In this document: piece by piece, positions 56,771 through 64,000 of the stretch
Position numbering within the stretch: the stretch's first letter is position 1
Layout: each line of letters begins with the position of its first letter
Source: an uncultured Prevotellaceae bacterium
GTDB taxonomy: Bacteria > Bacteroidota > Bacteroidia > Bacteroidales > Bacteroidaceae
Length of the DNA: 64,000 bases
NCBI GenBank assembly: GCA_947167515.1
Contig: CAMVIM010000010.1
Span: 53,568-117,567, forward strand
Direction: 5' to 3'
Notes under the pieces: generated by a model
The model's input: only the letters and a program-made list of their open reading frames with translations
The model's database searches: none
What the model was told of the DNA's origin: nothing
Translations under genes and position numbers: made by a program

Positions 56771-58411
56771 ATGAAACTTAAACCTATTTATCTCGCCATC
56801 TTCCTGATGGTGTCTCTTTGTGCCAACGCCTACAAGAAAGAGAGCGTTGACATCGTCGTGAATCAGCAATCGCGCAACATGGTGGTCTTCACCCCCGACA
56901 AGGCTAAGAAGAACATGCCGCTTATGATTGTGACTCACGGCATGAACCAGAACCCAGAGTATCAGTATGAACACGACCAGCTCTATGCGCTCATCGACAC
57001 TGCCAAGTTCGTCGTTGCCTATCTGCGTAGCGACGGCAACACTTGGGATATAGGCGGCACGAAAGACCAGGACTTTGTGCTTCAGACCATCGACGAAATG
57101 GCCTCACGTCATGGCATCGACCGTGACCGCGTGTATTGGTCGGGCTTCTCGATGGGTTCCATGCTTATGTACCACTGCATGGACAAGGTGCAGGACAAGA
57201 TTGCTGCCTTCGCCCCCACCAGCGGTGTGCAGTTCACTGAGCAGCCCTGGATCAAGTGCAAGAAGGCTGTCAACCTCATCCACTGCCATGCCTACGCTGA
57301 TGATGTGTTCAAGTATGAACAGTACAAAATTCATGAATACGTGGAAAATATGGCCAAGATGAATCAGTTCACCACCTACATCAAGCTGGATAACTACCGC
57401 ACTGGTGGCGAATATACAGGTGAAAAGGAGGTGTGGAGCAGTGACCAGTACGGTAGTGTGGTGGAACTCTATGCTTATCGTGATGGCGGACATTGCCCCG
57501 CAGCTGGAAATGCTGTCGAAATATGGAACTTCTGCAAGCGTTTCCGCCTCTCCGACGTGAAAGAGTTGAAGGCTCCGCAGGCACAAGCGGCAGCCAAACG
57601 TGAGGGTGGGGCCATCGAACAACCCACGCAGTTCGACCCCAACTTCCACATCTACCTCTGTTTCGGACAGTCAAACATGGAGGGCAATGCGCGCATTGAA
57701 GCACAGGATTACGAAGGGCTCAGCCCGCGTTTCCTCATGATGTCACCCGTCAATATGCCCACTTCTGGACGTGTGAAGGGCGACTGGTATGTGGCTTATC
57801 CTCCGCTTTGCCGCGACCACACCGGTCTTACGCCTGCCGACTATTTTGGCCGCACGATGGTGGAACGTCTGCCAGAGAACATCAAGGTGGGTGTCATCAA
57901 CGTGGCTGTGGGTGGATGTTCCATCGATCTCTTCGACGAGGACAAATGTGCTGCATACATTGCTCAGTCGCCCAACTGGTTGCAGGGCTTCTGCAGAGAT
58001 TACGACAATAACCCATATCGTGTCCTCATCGATATGGCCAAAAAGGCTCAGAAGGTGGGTGTCATCAAGGGCATTCTCCTCCATCAGGGATGCACCAATA
58101 ACGGTCAACAAGATTGGCCCGAGCGGGTTAACCTTGTCTATACCCGTATGCTGAAAGAACTGAACCTCAAGGCAGAAGACACACCACTCCTTATCGGCGA
58201 ACTGCTCTCCCAGCCCAAGGGAGGCGTCTGCTGGGGACACAACAGCATCATTGCCGTCACTCCCTCCACCATTCCCACTGCCCATGTTGTCTCTTCGGCT
58301 GACTGTCCCGGTGCAGCCGATGGTCTCCACTTCACTGCTGAAGGCTACCGTATGCTGGGGCGCAACTATGCCGAGGTGATGCTCCAACTGCTGGGGCAAC
58401 CGACCAAATAA
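56771..58411 (+). CDS. Bifunctional esterase: CE1-like alpha/beta hydrolase plus CE6/SGNH-like acetylesterase
   Basis: VYWSGFSMGSMLMYHCMDKV...FAPTSG; FHIYLCFGQSNMEGNARIEAQD ... GILLHQGCTNNG ... DGLHFTAEGYRMLG. Confidence 0.88.
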   Translation: MKLKPIYLAIFLMVSLCANAYKKESVDIVVNQQSRNMVVFTPDKAKKNMPLMIVTHGMNQNPEYQYEHDQLYALIDTAKFVVAYLRSDGNTWDIGGTKDQDFVLQTIDEMASRHGIDRDRVYWSGFSMGSMLMYHCMDKVQDKIAAFAPTSGVQFTEQPWIKCKKAVNLIHCHAYADDVFKYEQYKIHEYVENMAKMNQFTTYIKLDNYRTGGEYTGEKEVWSSDQYGSVVELYAYRDGGHCPAAGNAVEIWNFCKRFRLSDVKELKAPQAQAAAKREGGAIEQPTQFDPNFHIYLCFGQSNMEGNARIEAQDYEGLSPRFLMMSPVNMPTSGRVKGDWYVAYPPLCRDHTGLTPADYFGRTMVERLPENIKVGVINVAVGGCSIDLFDEDKCAAYIAQSPNWLQGFCRDYDNNPYRVLIDMAKKAQKVGVIKGILLHQGCTNNGQQDWPERVNLVYTRMLKELNLKAEDTPLLIGELLSQPKGGVCWGHNSIIAVTPSTIPTAHVVSSADCPGAADGLHFTAEGYRMLGRNYAEVMLQLLGQPTK

Positions 58412-58435
58412 CGTTTACGCGTTGGGTACGTACAC

Positions 58436-58485
58436 AAAGCGGTCCCGCAAAAGTCGCTCAAGAACTTGTGCGGGACCGCCTTTTC
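58436..58485. terminator. Terminator hairpin between convergent genes
   Basis: gcggtcccgcaaaag ... cttgtgcgggaccgc followed by ctttt; 14/15 pairs. Confidence 0.85.
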
Positions 58486-58504
58486 AATAGGAATTTCTTC
58501 AATT

Positions 58505-58726
58505 CTAATACTCATCCTCGTCCCAGAGGAAGTCTTCTTTGGAGGGGTAGTCGGGCCATATTTCTTCGATGGATTCATAGACGTCGCCCTCGTCTTCAAT
58601 TTCTTCGAGGTTTTCAATCACTTCGAGAGGGGCGCCAGAACGGGTGGCGTAGTCGATGAGTTCTTCCTTGGTGGCTGGCCAGGGAGCGTCTTCCAGTTTT
58701 GATGCTAATTCAAGTGTCCAATACAT
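58505..58726 (-). CDS. DUF2795-like small protein
   Basis: MYWTLELASKLEDAPWPATKEELIDYATRSGAPLEVIENLEEIEDEGDVYESIEEIWPDYP. Confidence 0.8.
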   Translation of the reverse strand: MYWTLELASKLEDAPWPATKEELIDYATRSGAPLEVIENLEEIEDEGDVYESIEEIWPDYPSKEDFLWDEDEY

Positions 58727-58825
58727 GATATTTAGTTGTTTTAATATATTTTTTGTTTGGTGTATTTGTTGTTGTTTTGTTACTCTGTGGTAGGCTATTT
58801 CTTTTTGAGCGTGCAAAAGTACAAT

Positions 58826-59380
58826 TTATTTTGTTCTCTGCCAAATAATTTCCTCATGTTTTTCATCGGCGTTGAGTTTTCGTGCCAGAACGAAGAGGTA
58901 GTCACTGAGGCGATTGATGTAGGCGATGACTTGGGTATCGACTTCTGCCCCTTCTTCGCAGAGGGCGAGGATGCGGCGTTCGGCCCGTCGGCACACGGTT
59001 CGGCATACGTGGCATACAGCGGCGGCTCGGCATCCGCCGGGCAGGATGAAGCAGCGGAAGGGGGGCAGGGTGGCGTTGATGCGGTCAATCTCTGTTTCGA
59101 TGGCGGTCACCATGTCGGGGGTGACGATGTTCCCTGGCCGCACGTCGCGCTGACTGTTGTCGGTGGCCAGATAGCCGCCTACGACGAAGAGGGTGTTCTG
59201 CACTTGGGTGAGGCTTTGCAGGTCGTGGTCATCGGTGCAGTAGGTGATGAGGAGTCCGATTTGTGAGCAGAGTTCGTCAATGGTGCCATAGGATTCCAGA
59301 CGTGCGCAGGTCTTGCTGACACGTTGGCCGCCTACGAGCGAGGTCTGTCCTTGGTCGCCTGTTCGGGTATAGATTTTCAT
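58826..59380 (-). CDS. Cob(I)yrinic acid a,c-diamide adenosyltransferase, PduO type
   Basis: MKIYTRTGDQGQTSLVGGQRVSK, YGTIDELCSQIG, FILPGGCRAAAVCHVCRTVCRRAER, INRLSDYLFVLAR. Confidence 0.94.
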   Translation of the reverse strand: MKIYTRTGDQGQTSLVGGQRVSKTCARLESYGTIDELCSQIGLLITYCTDDHDLQSLTQVQNTLFVVGGYLATDNSQRDVRPGNIVTPDMVTAIETEIDRINATLPPFRCFILPGGCRAAAVCHVCRTVCRRAERRILALCEEGAEVDTQVIAYINRLSDYLFVLARKLNADEKHEEIIWQRTK

Positions 59381-59453
59381 GGGGAGTTGGGAGTTAGGAA
59401 TTGGAAGTTATGAATTGGGAGTTAGGAGTTAGGAGTTGGGAATTGAGGGGGGA

Positions 59454-59894
59454 TTAGAGGAGGTAGTTCTGTTTGATGCGTTTGGGGTCGAAGGTGACCA
59501 TGCCGCGTCGTCCCATATCGAAGGTGATGATGGCGCGGGGGTCGGCCACGATGCGGTTCCACAGGTCGGCATTCTCGTTGTGGGTATGTTCGACGATGAG
59601 GATGCTGTCAGGGGTGGCGTGTGTCAGGAGTGCGTTGTAGCGGGCTTCTGCTTCGGTGCCTTTTTCGTCGATGAGGAGGATGGGGTGTTCCTTGTAGTGG
59701 TTTTTGATTCGGAAGAGCTGTTGCTGCAAGGGGGTATTGAGTTGCTGTTCCTGATAGGCATAGTAGGAGGCGGATTCGAAGAGCACGTCGCGGATGAGTT
59801 CGTAGGCCCATGGTGACTGCACACCAAAACCGCGCCGGTGTAGGGCGCGGGTGGGTGAGGTTAGGATGAGGTGTGTGGTGCGTCGCAGATTCAT
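59454..59894 (-). CDS. Conserved-looking hypothetical protein
   Basis: ORF overlapping the upstream kinase gene by 4 bp; HRRGFGVQSPWAYELIRDVLFE. Confidence 0.65.
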   Translation of the reverse strand: MNLRRTTHLILTSPTRALHRRGFGVQSPWAYELIRDVLFESASYYAYQEQQLNTPLQQQLFRIKNHYKEHPILLIDEKGTEAEARYNALLTHATPDSILIVEHTHNENADLWNRIVADPRAIITFDMGRRGMVTFDPKRIKQNYLL

Positions 59895-61786
59895 TGAGGC
59901 CTTGCTTGAGGTGTGTGAGGGGGTCTTTGTCTGTTTTTCTGACTTTTTGGAGAGGAGGAGTCGTTGGATTCTTTCTCTTTATGGTTGGGCACTGTGAAGA
60001 CGAATCGTGCGCCTGTGTCGTAGCGTGTGTCGAGGTAGATGTCTCCACCGAGGGCTACTGCAATGAGGTGGCAGACGTAGAGTCCAAGTCCGAGTCCTGG
60101 GCTGTATTGGTCGAGTTTCTCGAAGTGTTCGAAGATGACCTTGGCCTTATCGGGCGGAACGCCTGGGCCTGTGTCGGTCACGACGAACTGTATGCAGTCC
60201 TCAGCGATGTAATGTGCCACGTTGAGGGTGATGGAGCCTGTGGTGGTGTACTTGCAGGCGTTGGCGAGCAGGTTGTGGAGCACTTGTCCGACGCGTTGAC
60301 GGTCGGAGCGGAGCATCAATCCTTCTTCCAAGGGCTGGTACGTGTATGTCACGTTGGCAGGCAGGAGTTCTCGCACGTCTTCCATGCGTTCGCGGCAGAG
60401 CTGATCCACGCTGAACTCGCTGAACTGGAAGTTGAAGGTGCCCACCTCCATGTTGCTCACGTCGATGATGTTGTCGAGTGTGGAGAGGAGTTGATTGTTG
60501 CTTTCCTGTATGAAACCGTTGTAGAGGGTTCGTTCTTCGTCGGAGAGGTCGTTCGACATGAGTTGTGCAAAGCCCATGATGGCGTTGAGGGGTGTGCGTA
60601 TCTCGTGCCGCATGTTTTGGATGAAGACGGTTTTCACTCGGTCGGCGATGGTGGCTTGATCCAGCGCCTTTTGCAGTTCGTTGGCACGTTTCTTTTCATT
60701 AGCCACGCTGTTTTGTCGCCATCCGAGGAGGAGGGTCACGCCGATGCTGAGTGCCAACAGGATGAAGGTGATGATGAGTGAGTTTCGTCTGGTGTTCTCC
60801 GTCTGTTCCGTTTTCTTTTGGGCTTCGCCGTATTTGGTGTTAAGCAGCGGGAAATATCTTGACACATCGAGCGAGAGGCCTCGCGAGGGGTATTTGTTGG
60901 CGTCTTCCATCATGCAGAGCAGATAGTTGTAGGCGCGGTTGATGTCGGTCTCGTAGATGGCGTGTGTGAGTCGGATGAGTGCCACATATTCGGTGGCACC
61001 GTTCTGGATGTTCTCGATGGCAGCCTGGGCGAGGTAGTAAACGTGGTTCTCCTGGTTGTTGAGTTGTCTGGAGATGTTGGCCATAGCCAGAAGCAGCCGA
61101 ACGCGTTCTTTCCCCTTAGCGTTTGGCAGCGCATACTTGATGCTGGCCAGCGCCTTGTTGGGATGGCTGAGATAAGCCTCCTTGTTGGCGGTGGTGATGC
61201 ATTGCATGATGCTGTCGGGTTGTAGGGCGAGGATTTGGTCGTAATATGCGATCATGTTCAGTTCCTCGTCGTGCAGAATGCTGATGTCTGAAATGTAGTC
61301 GGCCATCTTCTCGTAATTGGCGAGACAGATATTATAATAATGTATCTGCTCCTGCTTCGAGAGTTGTGAGGGGTCGATTTCGTCGATGAGGTCGTTGGCT
61401 TTGTGGTATAGTCCCATGATGCCATACACGTGTGAACGGTTCAGCATCACCCAAGCGCGCAGATCGGAGTCGGTTTTGTATTGTGGTGCCTTCTCCATCA
61501 TCTCCAGCACCCGCAGGGCGTGTCGCCCGTCGAAGTCGCTGTAGGCATTGTAGAGTTGCTTGCACTGGTCGATGTATTGTTCGCGGGGACACGAGTTGAC
61601 GATGCGCTCGATGCTGTCGGCTCGCATCTGTCGGCGTTGCTGAAATTCCTTCTTGTGGGCAATGGTGCTATCGAGTTTTGTCAAAAGCGTTTCCACCTCT
61701 CCCTTGCTGTAGTTGATGTCTTGGGCAAGTAGAGTGCATGGCAGTAGAAGCAGATAGGTTAATATGACAAAACAATAGTGTCTCAT
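59891..61786 (-). CDS. Membrane sensor histidine kinase with N-terminal TPR-like helical region
   Basis: QNMRHEIRTPLNAIMGFAQLM (H-box), NLLANACKYTTTGSI (N-box), DTGPGVPPDKA; no receiver domain. Confidence 0.92.
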   Translation of the reverse strand: MRHYCFVILTYLLLLPCTLLAQDINYSKGEVETLLTKLDSTIAHKKEFQQRRQMRADSIERIVNSCPREQYIDQCKQLYNAYSDFDGRHALRVLEMMEKAPQYKTDSDLRAWVMLNRSHVYGIMGLYHKANDLIDEIDPSQLSKQEQIHYYNICLANYEKMADYISDISILHDEELNMIAYYDQILALQPDSIMQCITTANKEAYLSHPNKALASIKYALPNAKGKERVRLLLAMANISRQLNNQENHVYYLAQAAIENIQNGATEYVALIRLTHAIYETDINRAYNYLLCMMEDANKYPSRGLSLDVSRYFPLLNTKYGEAQKKTEQTENTRRNSLIITFILLALSIGVTLLLGWRQNSVANEKKRANELQKALDQATIADRVKTVFIQNMRHEIRTPLNAIMGFAQLMSNDLSDEERTLYNGFIQESNNQLLSTLDNIIDVSNMEVGTFNFQFSEFSVDQLCRERMEDVRELLPANVTYTYQPLEEGLMLRSDRQRVGQVLHNLLANACKYTTTGSITLNVAHYIAEDCIQFVVTDTGPGVPPDKAKVIFEHFEKLDQYSPGLGLGLYVCHLIAVALGGDIYLDTRYDTGARFVFTVPNHKEKESNDSSSPKSQKNRQRPPHTPQARPQ

Positions 61787-61973
61787 GAGGTAATCAAAAG
61801 GTCATTTGACTGGTCTTTTTTGTCCCGGCCTTGTAAAAAAGTGGACAAATGTAGTGAATAGTTTCCTTAAAAGCACAAAAAAAATGAGTTTTTTTCTTGC
61901 TGAGGCTTAAAAAGCATCATAATCGAGGCTTTTTTTGATGTTTTGTAGTAACTTTGCATGAAAATACAGAAAC

Positions 61974-62774
61974 ATGGAGCAAGTAGCGCGCATCAATCTT
62001 CCGGTGGTTGACTCGACCAATCTTTTCGTCCGCGAAATGCTGGCAGAGGAAAGTACAGGGCGGGTGATGTCGGCCAACGAGTTGGCTGGCTTCACGCTGG
62101 TGGTGGCCGACGACCAGGCACACGGTCGCGGTCAGCAGGGCAACTCGTGGGAGACCGAGCGGGGCAAGAACCTCACTTTCTCCCTGCTGTGCCATCCCGA
62201 CTTCATCCGCCCCGCGGAGCAGTTCCTGCTCTCGCAGTGCATGGCTGTGGCAGTCAGAGAGGCTTTGGCGCAGTATGTGGAAGGGGTGGAGGTGAAGTGG
62301 CCCAACGACATCTATGTGGGTGAGGAAAAAATCAGCGGCACCCTGATAGAGTGCGACCTGCAAGGCAAGCACATCGCCAACTGCATCATCGGTGTGGGCA
62401 TCAACATCAACCAGACGGAGTTCCGCAGCGATGCCCCCAATCCCACGTCGCTCCGTTTGCTTACTGGCAGGGAGCACGACCGCGAGGAGGTGCTGTCCGC
62501 CATCATGAGGGGCTTCCAGCAATACTACGGATGGTTGCAGGAGGGACGCGCAGAGGCTCTGCGTGAACGCTACATGCAGCACCTCTATCGTCGCAACGGC
62601 ATGCACCGCTACAGCGATGTGCGAGGAGAGTTCATGGCCGAGATAGCTGCCATCGAACCTACGGGGCACATGCGCCTGCGGTTCGACAACGGCAATGTGG
62701 TTCGCTACGAGTTGAAGGAGGTGCGTTTCGAACCCGACACTACTTCTTCCATCCCCATTCCGCATTCACCATAG
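61974..62774 (+). CDS. birA: Biotin--[acetyl-CoA-carboxylase] ligase
   Basis: VVDSTNLFVREM, GRGQQGNSWETERGKNLTFSLL, VKWPNDIYVGEEKISGTLIEC, GVGININQ. Confidence 0.94.
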   Translation: MEQVARINLPVVDSTNLFVREMLAEESTGRVMSANELAGFTLVVADDQAHGRGQQGNSWETERGKNLTFSLLCHPDFIRPAEQFLLSQCMAVAVREALAQYVEGVEVKWPNDIYVGEEKISGTLIECDLQGKHIANCIIGVGININQTEFRSDAPNPTSLRLLTGREHDREEVLSAIMRGFQQYYGWLQEGRAEALRERYMQHLYRRNGMHRYSDVRGEFMAEIAAIEPTGHMRLRFDNGNVVRYELKEVRFEPDTTSSIPIPHSP

Positions 62775-62778
62775 TGTG

Positions 62779-62876
62779 CCTTCGAAAGTACCGCAGTACT
62801 TCTTCGTCAGTACTCTAATACGCCTTCGTCAGTACTGCAGTACTTGTGGGAAAGTACTGGAGTACTTTTGAAGGAG
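62779..62876. repeat. Cluster of palindromic AGTACT repeats with outer inverted arms
   Basis: ccttcgaaagtaccgcagtactt / aaagtactggagtacttttgaagg with internal cttcgtcagtact copies. Confidence 0.85.
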
Positions 62877-62956
62877 GAGAAAAGTGAGGACTAAGGAGCA
62901 CTTCAATACTGACAAAGGATGACTGAAATACTGATGAAGGAACACTCCTGTCTTGA

Positions 62957-63025
62957 TGAACAGATACTGAAACAGATGTTGAACAGATACTGAAACAGAC
63001 ATTGAACAGATACTAAAACAGAATA
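62957..63025 (+). repeat. 23-bp direct tandem repeat, three units
   Basis: tgaacagatactgaaacagatgt / tgaacagatactgaaacagacat / tgaacagatactaaaacagaata. Confidence 0.9.
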
Positions 63026-63032
63026 TAAAGCA

Positions 63033-64000
63033 TTGAATCCGAAGAATATACATATTGCCGACTACGACTACGACCTGCCCGATGAGCGCATCGCCAAGTT
63101 CCCTTTGGCGGAGCGAGACGCGAGCAAACTGCTGGTGTATCAGCATGGCGAGGTGAGCGAGGACGTGTTCACCTCCCTGCCCAAGTATCTGCCTCAGGGA
63201 GCGTTGATGGTGTTTAACAACACCAAGGTGATACAGGCACGGTTGCATTTCCGCAAGGCTTCAGCCGATTCCCATGTGCTTGGTGCCCTCATTGAGGTGT
63301 TTTGCCTCGAACCTGCTGTGCCTAACGACTATCAGTTGAACTTCTCCCAACGGGGTGCGGTGCAGTGGTTTTGTCTGGTGGGAAACCTGAAGAAGTGGAA
63401 AGAGGGGAAGCTTTCGCGCGAAATCACGATGCCCGATGGTGAGAAAGTGGTGCTGACCTGTGAGCGGAAGGGGCTGCATGGCACTTCCCACATCGTGGAG
63501 TTCACTTGGGAAGGCAACTACACTTGGGCAGAACTGCTCGATGCCGTGGGCGAACTGCCTATTCCTCCCTACCTGAACCGCGAGACGCAGGAGAGCGACA
63601 AGCGAACCTATCAGACGGTGTATTCCAAAATCAAAGGTTCGGTGGCTGCTCCGACCGCAGGACTGCACTTTACGGAGCGGGTGCTCAAGGCACTGGACGA
63701 GGCTGGCATTGACCGCGAGGAACTGACCCTCCATGTGGGTGCAGGCACCTTCAAGCCAGTGAAGAGCGAGGAGATTGGCGACCACGACATGCACACCGAG
63801 CATATCGCCGTGCGTAGGCAAACCATCGAGAAACTCATTGCGCATGGTGGCGAAGCCATTGCGGTGGGCACCACAAGTGTGCGCACCCTCGAAAGCCTCT
63901 ACTACATGGGCATCCTCGCCATGCAGGGCAAGGAAGACCTCCATGTGCCCCAATGGATGCCCTACGAAACAGCCAACTCTCAACTCTCAACTCTCAACTC
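63033..64000 (+). CDS. queA: S-adenosylmethionine:tRNA ribosyltransferase-isomerase (partial, runs off window)
   Basis: TTG start; NPKNIHIADYDYDLPDERIAKFPLAERDASKLLVY, VFNNTKVIQARL, AAPTAGLHFTERVL, THVGAGTFKPV-like LTLHVGAGTFKPVKSEEI. Confidence 0.93.
   Translation, partial: MNPKNIHIADYDYDLPDERIAKFPLAERDASKLLVYQHGEVSEDVFTSLPKYLPQGALMVFNNTKVIQARLHFRKASADSHVLGALIEVFCLEPAVPNDYQLNFSQRGAVQWFCLVGNLKKWKEGKLSREITMPDGEKVVLTCERKGLHGTSHIVEFTWEGNYTWAELLDAVGELPIPPYLNRETQESDKRTYQTVYSKIKGSVAAPTAGLHFTERVLKALDEAGIDREELTLHVGAGTFKPVKSEEIGDHDMHTEHIAVRRQTIEKLIAHGGEAIAVGTTSVRTLESLYYMGILAMQGKEDLHVPQWMPYETANSQLSTLN
63974..64000 (+). repeat. Perfect 7-bp tandem repeat (CAACTCT)n inside the queA reading frame, continuing past window
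   Basis: caactctcaactctcaactctcaactc. Confidence 0.9.

Noticed and set aside
62775-63030. CRISPR array
   Set aside because: Direct repeats are contiguous 23-bp units and short palindromes without unique spacers; no cas genes in the window
1-64000. tRNA or rRNA genes
   Set aside because: No tRNA cloverleaf with CCA-end/T-loop GTTCRA pattern or rRNA sequence recognised by eye; a tRNAscan run would be decisive

Overview
This is a Bacteroidales chromosome window, most likely Prevotella-like judging from gene content, TTTG/TAnnTTTG promoters and C-terminal tails. Housekeeping blocks are infB(partial)-cvpA-sufBCDS-hisS, ribF/DUF3109, serB, tyrS, an amidophosphoribosyltransferase paralogue, PduO-type adenosyltransferase, birA, and queA(partial). 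queA is missing from the ORF track. Plant-polysaccharide enzymes are dispersed through the window: GH31, a GH30-like/LamG protein, GH10-CBM6-CBM6, GH51, and a two-domain CE1-like/CE6-like esterase, with a SusR-like membrane AraC regulator. The most interesting locus is 30.9-36.7 kb. It has two peptide-export ABC transporters (one with an intact C39 peptidase), a convergent gene encoding a degenerate C39-like domain fused to VKOR and thioredoxin domains, and a 63-aa double-glycine peptide with a CX3C-X13-CX3C core. Together these look like an export and oxidative-folding system for a disulfide-hairpin peptide. Other notable content: a TackOD1-like zinc-ribbon protein with a receiver protein, an AAA ATPase + DUF4435 pair resembling PARIS, a PIN toxin-antitoxin module, and a repeat-rich region (about 40.2-41.3, 45.3-47.4, 48.4-48.8 and 51.4-51.9 kb) with MITE-like, cloverleaf-like and long inverted repeats. 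All calls come from reading the sequence. No homology search or folding program was run.
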